64,000 nt of DNA from Rhynochetos jubatus (GCA_027574665.1 CM050654.1:27423722-27487721); one strand, 5' to 3'; positions 25,287 to 39,020 are shown, counted from the first letter of the stretch. The notes: generated by a model from the letters alone, not told the origin. Numbers and translations are program-made.

Positions 25287-25590
25287 AAGGTTGCTTAGGG
25301 TCTGTTCTGGTCCAGTTTTGACTATCTCCAAGGATGGAGATCCCACAGCCTCTCTGGGCTAAACCATTCTCCCTGTGAACTTATTTTCTTTCTATTGGAC
25401 AGAATTTCCCTTGCAGCAACTTGTCCCTGCTGCTTCTTGTCCTTTTGTGGTGCTCCTCTGAGAAGAGACCTGCTCCACCCTCTCTGAACTTTCCCTTTGG
25501 AGAGTCAAATACAGCAATTAGCTCTTGCCTTCTCTTCTCCACCTTGAACAAACCCAGCCCGCTGAGCCCTCTCCTCATCACCTGCTATCA
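25287..25590 (-). repeat. CR1 LINE fragment, antisense
   Basis: The plus strand shows the well-known order of antisense CR1 3' landmarks: GGTTGCTTAGGG, then CTCCAAGGATGGAGATCCCA, then CAGCCTCTCTGGGC, then CTTGTCCTTTTGTGG..CTCCTCTGAGAAGAG, then CTTCTCTTCTCCACCTTGAA followed by AGCCC. CR1 is the dominant non-LTR retrotransposon of birds. The copy is 5'-truncated and mutated, with no open reading frame for the reverse transcriptase. Confidence 0.85.
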
Positions 25591-28500
25591 CATGCTCGTT
25601 ATTAACCAGACCTTTTATTAAAGATTCTGGTGTCTCACTCAGCAGTAAAGCGTGATTTTAGCTTTATAGCTCTGTTTCCAAGAATATTATACTGGCCTGA
25701 TGTACAAAGCTACTTAAACCTTAAAGTGAAGTTAACGCTGCTGCAGAATACAGCTTGTTAATTAGACCTCCACACAAACAGTACAGCCAAGATCTCTAAG
25801 CATGAGCATCAGTGTAGCCCAATGAAAGGACAGAGGGCTTTTAGGAAGATAACAGGAGGGATCCAGATCACGGGTTTGCCTGGTCATCACTGCTGACTGA
25901 GGCAAGCTCTATCACGTTGCTTTGAAAGCAAGCGGACAGTAAAGCCAAGGATGCTCCCACTCAAATAAACTAAATTTGGATTTTAAGCGCAGCCCCTCTG
26001 CAAAGCAGCTCTATAAAAATGTCACTGCTGGACTTCCTGTTTATTGTCTCTTGCAGACTCCAGATAAAACCCATCCCACCAAAGAGAGTTGTATTCCAAC
26101 GAGCCTTTGGCAAACGCAGGTTCTCCTCCCTCATCCACCAGCTCTAAGACAAAGGGTCTAAACCTACCTCCCCAAACCCTGGCTTTTGGGAAGAACCTGC
26201 TAATCCAGTTTCTTGCTCTGTACTGCCTTCTCCTCCAGCATCCACCTCTCCCATGGCCACTCTGTCCCAGTGGGTGCTGCTGGTGTGGCTGCAGGGGCGT
26301 ATGGGGAGGAGCAAAGAGCAAACGCAGCCCTTATCTTAGGCAATAAATCAGTCACTTGCAGTTTTACCTATCAGAACAGCTGGGAGCTGGAGTAAAGCCC
26401 ATTTACCTTCATTGCTGGGATTTTTCAGAGCCTAAGAGAACCAGGAGCTGGTGCACTAGAGGCATTCAAAGGCAAATGAGTACATGATTTCCTACAGCAT
26501 TTTAACTCTCCCAGTCTGCAGCAAGTACAGCCCAATTCTGACCCTTTAAAGGAAGCAAAAGCACAGCAACTGGTGCCGATTTTCCACAGTGTCTTTTGAG
26601 AGCTGAACCACACTTTAAATCACTTTGATGATGTACACACACTCATTTGTCCTGAGAACAAAGAGAGACCACCCCCCTCAAAAAAGACAGAAATATCTGT
26701 TTCACTTCAAACCTGCTATTTTTTTTTTAATTTGCCGGTTAAATCTTCAATCTCAGCCAGGTCTAAGGGTGAACAGCGCACACCCCCAAAGAGAAGGTGA
26801 GTTGATGAGGAAAATTGTGTCCTGCGGCACAAGGGACTGTATACCTGCCAGCTGGAACAGTAACAGGTAACAACGTGAAGCTATGGATGCACCACGGCTG
26901 TAAAGGAGCAGCAGGCACAGTTTGAGCCATGTCTGTGCACACCTTGGGCAGAACTGCTCCTTGCTTATAGCAGGCAAGCTGAGGAAACAGCTGCTTTTCC
27001 AGGGAATCAGCTTTCAAGAATTAAGTATACCAAAAAAAGAGGAAGATGTCTTCCAAAACAGCAGGGAACAGATACAGGAAACAAAAAATATACAAAACAA
27101 TACCTCTTGTATCTAGCCACATTAGTAAGGCTAAAAAATAGCTAAAAATTTTGAATATAAGATCATGCCAGTGCCAAGAAGGATACCAGTGTAGCAAAGA
27201 ATAAAATACGGTGTTACAGGCCAAGAGAAATGGCAAGATGCAGCCAAGGGAAGAGAGCAAAACAGGGGTTGGATAATGTGATCTTGTCTGCTGAGAGCCT
27301 GAAACCACCCCAGAGGATATTTCCTGAGGAATTTGCTGGATTTGCTGCTCTGGGCCCAGTGTGAGCAGTGCAGGAGGACTGCAGGGGCAAGATTGCTCTC
27401 ACCTTGCTCTCTGCCAGATGCCAGGAGCTCGGCTAGCCCAGACCGGCACCCAGAGCGCCAGGGCTAAAGCCAGCTCTTTTACAGCCCAGTGCTGCATTTC
27501 TGCAGGGCTGCACACACTGGGGACTGCGCAAGGAGCGAGTAGGGAAAAGCTGAACACAAGGTATGGCAGAGCTAGAAACTGCAATGGATGCAGAAAGTGA
27601 TGGAGGGCAAGTTAAAAAAAAAAAGAAGAAACATCTTCCTCTTGCCACTTGTACCTGTCTGAATTGCTCCCTGTCTCAGTGAAACGAGCTTTCTCTAGCT
27701 CAGATTCTCAAGATTTGGGTGTCTGCCTCCCCGAAGGAGATTAACACTGCTTTCCAGTGCTGCATTAACATGCCCAGAAAAGCGGGAGGTGGATGCCAGG
27801 AGGGTACTGCCAACCTGTTTTCCAAGCAGGACTGCCCTGCCCCACAGAGAGGAGATGAGGGTACAGCTGGCACTATAAGACTTTCAGACTCCTCCAGCCA
27901 TTTAGAAATAATCCCCAACCCAATGGCTTTTGTGGGCCCGCCCGACCCAGCAGAGCACAAACGCAAAAGATCTCCTAGGAAATGGCTTTCGCATCTCTCA
28001 GTTTCATGGCACAGGTCAGGGCAGGGAGCTGTGTGGGAGCCAGCCAGGATTACTGTGTACACATACCACCAGCAGCCTGCACACAAGCTCCCACGAGGTT
28101 TAAATCACAGTCTGTGCGAAAACGTCAGCTTCTCTAGACAAGCTATTCACATTAAAAAAAATCAACAGTAGTGATAAGCACCTGGAGAGGTTTGATAGTG
28201 TGATCCACATGGTGCCATGATATCTGCTCTTACGCCTGTATCCCCCAAGACAGGTAGAGTCTTCCTTGCAGATCCCCCACTGCTGGGAACTCACTGGAAA
28301 ACCCACCCTGGAGGGGCAGAGATGGGACCCAACCATGCGGCTTCCTACAACCAACACTGCTGCTTGCAAACTCACCACGGCTGCCCTCTACACCTGCTTT
28401 TCTCCCACAAAAGCCAGTAGATGCTCCCACTCCAGCATGACAGCAACCTCTCACACAAGGACAAAGGGTGTCACTGCGTGCACACTGCCATTTTGCCAAT

Positions 28501-31500
28501 GAACACAGTCACTACTCCAAGAAGGGCAAAAGCACAGTGAAGAGTATGAAGTGCTCAGTAAACCAGTTCACCACATTGGTTTGAACTGGGAAGAGCTGTG
28601 AGAGATCAGCCTGCCAAATCCTCCGCTGGAGCCCTTCCAAGTTACCCAAGCCAGCCAGGACAGCGCAGCTTGGCTTGGGAAGCTGATGGGATGGGGTGTT
28701 TGCAGGCAGCTGGACTTCCCCTGTGTCTAGACTGACTTGGGGGGGGGAGTTTGCACTCCGTGAGTCACCCCACGCACCTGGCAGCATGGCAGTGGCTTCC
28801 GCTCTCCCCCGCAAAACCCAGCAGCTGGGGTGGAGGAAATTGTGTGCACGATCCCAAGGAGAACCAGTTTGCAGCTGGGCCTGGGTGCTGAGATGCTCTG
28901 GCTGGGGACCAGACGGTCTGGCTGCAAGCTCTGCGCCCAGCTGTGGGAGCACAGGCAGACAAACCCACTCCATCTCCACTGTGCCCATGCCCAGTTCTGT
29001 ACCTAACTCGTGGGATCACAGGGGACATGACTACTCTGCCCGAGCTAGTCCCCAAAATGGGACTCATCTGCTAGCCATGTTATTCACACGCAAACACGTG
29101 CCCCACGTGAGGCTTGGAGCCCTGCAGCCAGATCCAAGACTTGGTTCACTGGTGCTCTGGGTGATCAGAGACTCCGGTCCTGGACAGACACCCGGAGCCT
29201 GAACCCTTTAGCAGGTCTTTTGACCATTAGCGGGTCAGAGCTCTGGGTACTGCTTTCAAACCCACTCTTGAATTGGCAGCATGGATGTCACAGCTAGCTT
29301 GTGGCTGCCACAGCCCTGTGTGAGCCCAAGTCCAGCCGGGTTGTACTTCACACTGGGACAATAAAGCCACCTGGGACAGCAGTGAACCATCCCCAAAAAA
29401 GAACAGCTCAGCTAGTGTAACTGCACTGGGGACTTCAGTGAGCCTTCAGTGAGCCTAGCTAAAGCCACTCACAAATCACATCACCCCCCACCCCTGACCC
29501 ACATAGCTCTGCGGGTAAAAGTCTGTACCATTGCTCTGGCCAGAAACATTAGACATAACAAATGTATTTTTAAAACAGGGGGGAGGAACATTTTTCAGGC
29601 CTAGGGGGTAGAGGATGTTGGCTTGAACTGCAGGAGAAAGTTCAAGGTCAAATCCTCCTGCATGCAAACCAGCTCCTCTGGCAATGCTTTGCAGCAGTGC
29701 CATGTATCAGCCCCTATTCTAACATCTTCCACCCAAGTCCCTCTGCTTTGAGCACACACATATTTCTGAAAAATACCAGCCTCTAAATCAGTTTTGCTCC
29801 TAGCTGGTAAAGTCCTCAAGGTAAGGACAGCATCCAAATAACACCTGAAAACCATGTGACAGAAGGCCGAGTGATGCAGCCTTTCTCACACCAAGGTGCG
29901 GGTACATCATACCGTGCTTCTCCTTCAGGATCCCGATGGAAAGTTTGGGCTTCATAACTCTTGTTATCACCTCTCTTCCGAGACTGGGACAGACAGATGG
30001 ACAGGTGGACAAACAGACCATACATCAGTAAATGGGCCACATTCAGAGCACCTCTGACTCTTCACCATGGCTTCACCCCCCTGGGAAGCCAACCTGCAAA
30101 ACCCTGGACCCTCTTAAGGGACACCTATCCAAAACCCCTTTCCCAGCAGAGATTGCCCAAAGCCTTATTATTTGTACTGATTTTCCCAACCAACCGAAGG
30201 GCTACTCTGTGGATTGCGCTCAAATCAGCTGACAAAAGGAAGAGCTAAAATCAAACTGAAGTCCTATCTTGGGCCTCACTGCCATCAGATGTTGTTTTTC
30301 TTATTTTTTAAAGTATTTTACTCTCCTCCTCATTGGAAGAGAGGCAAGTGGTTGACTGTAGGGAAGGAGGTGATGCAGCCCACATCACTCAATGTTTTGT
30401 TATTTCACTCATCTCCCCCAGCCTGAGCCACAGCAGATACTGCACAAGTTAGATTTGTAAGACAAATTTATCCCTTCAAATATGTTTAATTCAGCATTTT
30501 GGTGAGCAGTATTTCCTGCAATGAAACCTCCTCTTGTAGGTATGCTTCCTCCCCTGAAGAAATGTCCAGCTGATTAACCATTGTCCCCTGGGCATGGTGT
30601 TCCTTCATTTTTAATATAGTAAGCTATTTTCAGGAAAAATATTCCATCAGGAAATTGAGTTACAGATGCTAAAAAATATATCTTGCACGGCCCAAAGCAA
30701 TCAGCATGGTCATTCTTCTGCTCTAACCATTTTCAGTTCCTTGCCACCCTTAAAAATGATTGAGGAAGGTGCATAATAGAGGTGCTGCAGTTTTGCTCTG
30801 AGGTCTTTACCTGCTCTTTAACTAAGCTAAATCCTCAACAGGATAGTTTTCATGCACCTGTCCAGAAGCAGCCCACCATTCAAGAGCTTGCCCAGCTACC
30901 TGTGACTACAAAGCACCCTTTTTAACCGATTTCTTTGCAGTGTTCCTCACCACACGGGTGCCCCACGCACTTCCCAAAGGTTTTGGGGAGGCAGTCACCC
31001 TGGGGTGGCACTTGGCAGCCCCTCAACAGGGCTGAGCAGAGCCCCACAGCTGGAGGAGGAAGCTCTGAACATCTCACAGATCACGCCACCAGCACGTCAG
31101 CATACCAGAGTCAGCGCTCACCTTCAACTGAGAGCAAGAAAATCCCGTAACAGAAACCCTGCCACAAACATCTGTGCTCTCGCCGTGGCCAGGTGAAATT
31201 ACTGTAACGGGCTGCTAACTGACCTCTCCCTGAAGCTGGTCCAGGGGCAGCAGTGCTGGGGATTGTACATTTCAGGAGGAGCAGTGGTTGAACTCTCCAA
31301 CGCGCTCCCCATCCAGGCAGCCCCACTCCTGGGGCTACGTGCTCACCGGCCAGGCTTGCAATGGGTCACCTTCAGCCTCCCAGATCAGCCAGGGTCATCC
31401 CATCTCCAGTGAGATGCTTCACCCCCTGTCTGTCTGCTTGGAGATCTGACGGCTCAGCCACCCTGTCCTCCAGGCTACCCACAGAGACACACCAACGGCT

Positions 31501-33180
31501 GGCTGGCCCACAGGGAACAGATCCTTCCCTTGATAGCTTTCCTTGCCCTACAGACACAGATCTCCTGCTGGTGCCTGGTGATTAGAGAGCTGCTCCCTGT
31601 GCCAGGCTCTCCTCCGCTGCCTGGCTGTATGCTGGGACATGCTGGCTTCACATCCAAATTTTTCAAATATTTTGCTTTGTGGTTTTTCATGCAGCGCTCA
31701 AGATATTTTGCAAAAGGCACCTTATAAATTGACTCAATAAATACACATAAAACACCATGTTTAATCCTTCCTTTCACATTCTTCTTTTCATTATTAAAAT
31801 GTCCCCAACCTACTGATTCCCTCCCCACCCTGTGTTTAGGCCAGTGCAGTCCAACTTAAAATAGTTTTGGCTTCTACAGGAAGACTGGAAAATGACTATT
31901 TTATTTCAAGGAAGCTTGTTTTGGACTAAAATCAGGCCTTGTAAATAGTCAAAGCAAAGAATGGCTTTAAGGACTATCAGGTGCACAAAATAATGACAGT
32001 GGGGTGGTGTTTTCATGCCAAGGGCCCAATACCATACGACAAGACCTCCACTCACCAGCCCTTCCTAACTGGGGCATCCTGCATGGGAAAAAGTACATTA
32101 AAAAAGCAGAACAAATTCTGCGGGAGAGACTAAAGGACACCCAGACATGGGCTGAGTGTGCGTACAGCCCTGGGGACAGGCAGAACCTGTCCTCACCAAT
32201 GGTGGGATTGTCTCCCTAGTATGGGTCAAAAAGGTGGCTGACTGCAGTGAATGACTCCTAAAAGGTGGGTTCAGCCTCTCCAAAAACCAGGTAAGATGGA
32301 CACTGGTTTGGAATTAACTTTAGAGGAAGATCCACCAGACCTGCTTTCGTTTCCTCGTTGTCATGGTGTTTGCATCATATCCAGCACCAGGGATGCTCAG
32401 CCACCCAACAACAGTCTGCTCTCATCAGCTTCCAGCTCCCATATTTTCCTTGCAGCCCGGCTCTGCTCAGCACTGATGGACCATCTCCAGGCCCTCCATG
32501 CATTAAAGAAGTAATGGGACAAGCCAAGGAGATGAAGCAAATACCAAGTTGTGACGACAGCAGTTTAGCCTGCACTGGCCCATGCTCTGCACCTCATAGG
32601 TTTCCGCCAGCAGCTGAGAGATGGAGACAGTGAAGTACTAGAAGAGCATTTTGTATGTCACCAGGTAATACCTGAGTGTTCGGATTTACTCTGCCACCAT
32701 GTGACAAAGCCTCATCTGAAAAATGACAATTCAGCCTTGTTGCCTGCATCACAGCCACGGGGCACAGCAGGAGACTCATGCCATCCACAGCAGCAAGGGA
32801 GCACCAAACCAGCCCCAGCAGATAACATCCATGCTCTTTAAAAAGCACAAATCTCCTAAGCAGGGTCTCATCAGCCAAGAGGTCAGAGCAGCTGAGAGAC
32901 CACAGTAGCCCAGATTTTGTTCCTGGAGCCCTAACCCTGTGGTTTAACTTTAAGATTCCTTTAAGGATCACAATGTTCTGGCCAAGAGACCTTTGGGACC
33001 TCTTGGGTAAACGTGGGCATTTCTTGTATTCATTACCAGCCTCTGGCTGCATTAATACCTTAGCTATTTCATCACAGGCCTCTCATGCCTGTTAATATGT
33101 CTTTTGGACTCATTTCAGCCCACAAGCCTCCCAGTTCCACGGATTTGCTGAACAGCTTTGTCCTTTTTCAGAAGGAGCTG
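25591..33180. other. Intergenic, no gene seen
   Basis: No coding exon with homology or splice logic was found on either strand. The region holds short A/T-rich stretches (about 27040-27200 and 30440-30700) and a weak MIR-tail-like end at about 31690-31745 (...CTCAATAAATA). Composition is close to that of the rest of the intergenic DNA. Confidence 0.55.
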
Positions 33181-33182
33181 AG

Positions 33183-33300
33183 CACTGTGGTCTAGAGGTT
33201 AAGGCCCTGGAGGAGTGTGCATAGGACAGCTGGCCTCCATCCCTGGCTTGCTGCAGCCCGGGCACCCCTTTTACCCTTTCCATCCCTCTGAGCCCGACAG
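33183..33300 (+). repeat. tRNA-derived SINE remnant
   Basis: A Pol III A-box-like stretch (TGGTCTAGAGGTTAAGGC) is followed about 45 bp later by a B-box-like stretch (CCTCCATCCCTGGCT). This is the arrangement of the tRNA-derived head of amniote SINEs. It is not a functional tRNA: no acceptor stem or full cloverleaf can be drawn. A second, weaker A-box-like stretch (TGGTCTAGGGGTCAGG) occurs at about 33685. Confidence 0.5.
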
Positions 33301-36300
33301 AGAAAACCTGCCAGCAGCAGGGTGACCTGTCCTTTGGTGTTTGCAGGAGCAGGAATTACCTAAGCACAGGTGCATTCGTGGGCATCTAATATCCTCACTT
33401 CTTCACTGATAACCCAAAACATCCTGGCAGCAGTGACGCTAGGCACAACGCCAGCTCATCCAGCTGCATTCAACACTTCTGAAGCTTTACTGCAAGACCT
33501 GAAAGGCAGAGAGATCAGGCTGTTTTGTCCCATAAATGAAGGGATAAGCCCAGCTTTTGATACAACTCTAATTAATTAAAAATGGCCACAGGCCCAAATG
33601 AAGATTTGTCTTCAAGGTCTAAAAGGGGAAATACCTGAGTGCTTTTCACGGGATTTTTCTGGATTTTTATTTGCAGAAATGGTGTGGTCTAGGGGTCAGG
33701 GAGAGCCTGCAAGCAGAGCCAGAGACAGCAAACTCCAGCCCATGTGCTCAATGAAAACCAAGCCCAGAGAAGTGGGCATGGCAATGACCTTCAATGCTTT
33801 CTGCACGAGGAAGGTGCACAGAGCAGATGAGGACCAGAGTCCAGTCCCTGCCCTATGTGCTCTTGGGGGCTTCCCTGCCCGTCTCCCAGGGCAGCCATCC
33901 TCACCCCCTTTCCCTTGGAGGTGCAGAATAGCTGGAGTTCACGTGCAACCTGTGGTTTCTCACCTCTGTGCAAAAGAATCCTACTGGGGCCAACACCCCA
34001 AGCTTTGGGTCAGGGGAGTTGGCAACTGAGCAACTTGGGCTGGCCAGCTTGGACTGGCAAGGTGGTGGCACTGCCACCAGGATGTTTGAAAGGGATCTTC
34101 CAGGCAGCTGGCTTTGGTGCCACCAAAGCATGGAGGCTTTGTTCCTGTCTAAAGCTTTAATGGGGGTGTAATGAACAATTAGCTGAGCTGGTCAGGAAGA
34201 AAGGTTGTTAAAATGTTGTTGCTTTCCCCTGCTAAAAATGTCATTATCCTTGACCTCTTTAACATTTTTCTCAGGTTTAAGATGAAGAAACCAAATGTCC
34301 AAGACTTTCAGTGTAGGCCCATAAATTTGTTTTAAAAGAAAATAATCTCAGAGTTGGGGTTATTTGGTCACTTTCCCACATAAAATCTAGGAAAAAACTC
34401 CTCAGAGAGAGATGTGCCCTGTTGAAATGCTCAACTTCACAAAAGTAATGGTTTTTCATTGTAGAAAAGCAATTTCTGTAAGAAAATCAGAAATATGTCT
34501 GATGAGATAGTCCATATGGTTTTGGTTCAACAGGAGCTACTGGATCTGGTATTCTTATATTCTTACCCTGCCATTCTCTTTCTGAAACTGTCAATAAAGG
34601 AACCTGCATCCTATAACCAGGTAACTAAACAGGATTGACACGTCTTTGCTCTTTTCACTACAGACAAAGATTTGTTTCTCTTGAAGGCCTTAATTTGCAG
34701 TATTCAACAGCTTAACAATTTCCCCACACCTTCTGCTCAATAATTACATCAATGAAAGGAATGCATCTGATTTATATCCATTTGCATCAAAAAACAGCAT
34801 GAGTGACACTTTTTAATAGGAACAATGTATTCAGCAATATGAGAAATGTCACAGTGCTTTCCAGGATGACAATAAACTGATAGATCTTGGAATTTTTAAG
34901 GCAGGTATAAGGTAAATTAATTTGGATTATTCCTCCTGGTGTCAAGTCTAAAGCTGATGCCTTGCCAAATCTACTATAAGAGTGCAAATTGGTGAGGAAA
35001 AACAATGACATATGTTGTCACTTACTTTCCTGTTGTTCCAGACAGGATCTGAAACTACCTTCTCCAAAACACCTGGTTCCATGATACACACATCCTACCC
35101 AAAGGAGAAATCCTTGAAGAAAGTCTTCCTCCATGATCCACCCAAACACCCCTTTTTTCCTCAGCTCCCTTCAAGGGAATGCATACAGGTCTTTCCTGAG
35201 AGAGAGCTGCAGGTGATGACTTCAAGGACCTTACCTATGGGTAGGAGAGTGAGGAAGAAGGAACTGGAAGGGATTTTGACAATTCTGCAGGCAAAATGAA
35301 GCATTCACAAGGTCAGAGACGCAGATAAAGTGACTTATCACTATCCAAAATGTACAACACCCCTCCTGCCCGCACATTTAAGGTTGCTTTAGGTAGACAA
35401 TGTCTGGTTCAAAAGAACTATCTGACCATAGGGTTAGATATCAGCAAGCCCACAAGACACCCAGATCTGCTTCCCTTTCTTTCCATAACTGCTGTCATGC
35501 AGGTCTGATCTCTGAAAACAGTTCCACACTGGTGGCTCTGGAAACTTCATCCAGTTGTGCCTAGAGAAGCTGGCCAGCTGAGCCAGAACAAGCTTCAGTC
35601 CAGCCAGGAAGGAGAAAGAGTAGCCGGTCTTCACCAGTGCTCTCTGCAGACACATTTGTTGAGCTGAGTTTTGGAGCTGGGACTGAAGTATATGGGAAAG
35701 AAAATGACACAATTGCAGGGTGACTTGGTTGAGGCAATAATTACGCACATGGAGAAGAGAACTAACAGACTGCACTACACTGCAATCCACGGTATAGCAG
35801 CAAAACTGGCCAAATTCATCCTAGAAATAAGCATGGTGGAAGAAATCACTCATGGGCACAACTTACTGACATCTGTGATGGCTTCTCCATCACTGATAGT
35901 TAGGAACAGCAAGTGGATATTTCCTTTTGAGATCTGCTCCTGTAGCCCTGAAAAACTCTAGCACTAGGACTATTGAGGAGACTGGGTGATCAGTGTCCCC
36001 TTCATCTTACCTGAGCCACTGCTCAGCCAGCCGCTGTGGACCACTTGAGATGACCGAAGCAACCAGTTCATCAAAATGAACTACATTTCGGTGAAGGCCT
36101 CAGCTTCAGCACCAGGCCTCTGAACAATACCGCTTCCTGGCCAGATATTCCTCTCCCTCTGCCTAACCCATCAGCTCAGAAACCAGCCAGAAGAGACCAA
36201 AACGATCACTCAGTCTGAACTCTTGCACAAAACAGACCGCAGAGCCCGCTCCAGTAATTCCTGTGTGAATACACTGCTGTCCTCTGGAGCCACTGGGAAT

Positions 36301-37314
36301 ACAGGGCTGGAAACAATAGCTTCGAAAGAGCGAATCAAACTTACAAAACAAAAAAATAAAAAGGGGGGGGGGGGAGGCAATAAAAGTCACGATGAGTCAA
36401 GGAGGTAATTATGTGTGATAGCAGGGTTTCTTTGGCTGGGGACCAGCAAGAGACACTGTGTGCATCCAACCCGGGATGAGCATGACAGAGCAGTTTGTGC
36501 TGCAGAGAATTAAGTCTCCAGTCAGGAGAAAGGTGAGGGAAGAGGCAGCAATCTGAGATGGGGCCGAGCCTAACTCAGACACGCACAAGTCATTAAGCTA
36601 ATGTCTCTTAGCTAATTGCACACAGAGAGACATATCCTGCAAGGAAAACAGCCTGAGAAACAGCCTCATGGAACAGGCATTAAACAAACACATTAAGCAG
36701 GGGAACAGTAATCCTTTTTCGGTGCCAGCAGGGTGTGAGGCATTTCTCATCCACAGGACCGCAGCCATTCAGTCACGCTCAGCCCACGAGAATCCCACAG
36801 AAGCAAGAAACTGCAAGAAGCTACAAGCCCCCCCATCACTGCTGCGTGTACAAAGGCTCAGAGCAAAGAGGAAGCGATCTGGCTGAGGATATGTGCGTGC
36901 TGTCAAACATACCTCCCTGGAAAGGACTGCAAGCCCCAGGTTTAGATTTAGTAATAAAACCATGAATTGGGAGCAGAGGAAGGAGGCCAAGACTTCTGGG
37001 TATTGTTTGCAGCTCTGCCCGTGTTTGCTAAGTGATTCAAACCAGTGTTATTGGGTCTCTTAGAAACAGGCCACAAGTCATCCACACCATTGGTTCCTTC
37101 CCTCGCTAGAAAACCCCCGACCCAGGAGGGTGAACATGCGGGAACAGCATTTTTCTTGATGAAATGGTTCAGCCTTCCAGGTTCCTCTGTCTTTTCTCAT
37201 GCCAGGTATCTGGCAAAGGAAAAGATACCATTTCAAGCTCCTCCAAGCAGGAATGGCGGATGCATAGCCTGGTGCTCTTAGACCTCAGTGCTTGAAAGGT
37301 AGGAGCTGCTGGTT
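33301..37314. other. Intergenic, no gene seen
   Basis: AT-rich in 34180-35010, otherwise unremarkable. A G homopolymer (36363-36375) follows an A-rich run. No exon or RNA gene was recognised. Confidence 0.55.
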
Positions 37315-37504
37315 TTTAAAGCCAAAGCCAGAAGGGCCATCAGGAGGACAGTCTCCTTCCACTCCTCTAAACATTGTCAGCTCTTCCAGAGACACTTCTG
37401 ACAAGCGTTTGCTAATCTCCAACTTGTAACTTCCAGAGATGACGTTACTGCCCCCTCACTTCATCACTGTGTGGCCATCCTTACTGTGGGGAAGTTGTTC
37501 CTAT
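37315..37504 (-). repeat. Old CR1 LINE fragment, antisense
   Basis: The plus strand carries diverged antisense CR1 landmarks: AAAGCCAGAAGGGCCATCAGG, an ACTTCCAGAGATGACG segment, and a CATCACTGTG..CTTACTGTGGGGAAGTTGTTCCTA segment, in the order expected for older sauropsid CR1 subfamilies. It is much more decayed than the copy at 25.3 kb. Confidence 0.6.
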
Positions 37505-37800
37505 CGCAGGATTGTAGACTTTTGCAGCTGGAAAGGACTTTTGGAAGTCTTTGCTCCAGCTCCAACTCAAAGTAAGGTCAACCAGATCTACTTGGTCAGA
37601 TGTTGTCCAACCAACACCTCTTACTGCAGTTTCGACCATCGTTTCTTGTCAGGTCTATCATGTATAGAGAGAACTGACGAGACCCTTTCACCTTACACCA
37701 AAATCTTTTATATATTTTTAAAAATCATTATCAAAAAGCCTTTCACTCTTCAGATCTTTCAGCCTTTCCTCGTGGGTCACCTTTTTGAGACTGCTGATCT
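37505..37800 (-). repeat. Second CR1 fragment, adjacent to or nested in the previous one
   Basis: Antisense CR1 3'-end landmarks restart here: GCTGGAAAGGACTTTTGGAAG, then CAACTCAAAGTAAGGTCAACC, and later CTTTCAGCCTTTCCTCGTGGGTCACC. Because the 3' terminus appears downstream of internal CR1 sequence of the preceding fragment, this looks like two separate or nested insertions. Confidence 0.6.
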
Positions 37801-38850
37801 TTTATGCCTGTCTCCCACAGACAATTGCTAGGCTCCAGCCACACAGATCCTGGAGCTGCCAACCTCATGAAGACTACTACAGCTGTAAATGCGAAGAGTT
37901 AGAAGCACGTGCCTCCACCAGCTTCCGGCATGGAGAAGAGAGGACAGAAGAAAGGCAGGCAAAGCAGAAACAGCTCATCAGATGCTCTGAACACCAGCCT
38001 TCCCTTGGGCCCCTTCTCCTCACGTCTCCGACAACCTCGAGTGTGAAGACGCATAAAAACCCCAAGTGCTCAGCTCAGCTGTTGATAGCTGTGGTACTTC
38101 TTGCTGTGCCAACAATGTTCCATGGACCAGCTCTTCCCCACGGCTAGTAGAATAAGAGAGTGGAAAACCTAACTCACGAGACATTACTGTTATTGTTTTT
38201 TAACAGGGCCATGCTAAAAACCACACACCCCAGAGGAAAGCCCTTTTGTGCCATGAACAGGCCAAACAGTCCAACTGCTAGCCGGCAGACTGGGAGGAGA
38301 GGCTCATGGCAAGGTGTGTTCCTCAAGATCCAGAAAAGTTAGGACCAGGTCTCTCTTAGCTGTAAGCCCACTCTTTGGTATCCTCTGCTTTGCAAAGCCC
38401 TTAGCTGTGTCACCCCAGCCTCTTCCCTGTCCTGTCATGGGAGTTTTGCTTCGTCATCCATCCTTGCCTGTCCCTGTCCCCTAAAGCATTTGTCACCTCA
38501 ACCACAAGAAAAAACCTCATTCAACTTCTCTTCAACCTGCCCTAGTCCCGCATTCTCCCCACGTCCTCCCTCTCCCTGAACACACATGCGTTTCAGGGCT
38601 GAGAAGCTCCTGTCAAACAGGAGGTGCTTTAGAAGAACCAGGCTTTGAGAAGAAAGGGCCTTGCCATGTTAACTAGAGGCGCCCACCAGCCAACAGTCCA
38701 GCCCCTGGATGCGCAAGGAATTTTGACCTCACATAGTGAAATTTCCTAGAACTTTATTTAAACCTTTGTTGTTGTTGTTGTCGTCGTTTCTTTGGCTCTC
38801 TCTTGCTTTCCAATTTTCCACTTGGCAACCATGTTGAAGTGATGCAAGGA
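37801..38850. other. Intergenic, no gene seen
   Basis: Contains a short (TTG)n/(TCG)n microsatellite at about 38767-38787. No exon or RNA gene was recognised. Confidence 0.5.
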
Positions 38851-38854
38851 AGTA

Positions 38855-39020
38855 CCCGCTGCTTAACTGCAAATTATTAATTAGATGGCAAGGAGTCTGT
38901 GCATGACTGCACGCAGGGCAAGGGGGGCTGTGTCCTACATTACAAAATCAACGGACTGGCTTGGCATTGCTTTCTGCCCAGAGATATAATTTAGAGGCGA
39001 GTCTCCATTTGCTCCAGAAC
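38855..39020. promoter_or_regulatory. Candidate conserved noncoding element with homeodomain sites
   Basis: An AT-rich non-repetitive segment contains ATTATTAATTAG (38873-38884), overlapping TAATTA-type homeodomain cores, followed by repeat-free sequence up to about 39020. It resembles developmental enhancers in composition. The call is an inference without alignment support. Confidence 0.3.

Noticed and set aside
33183..33260. Functional tRNA gene
   Set aside because: A and B boxes are present but no acceptor or anticodon stem can be formed; better explained as a SINE remnant.
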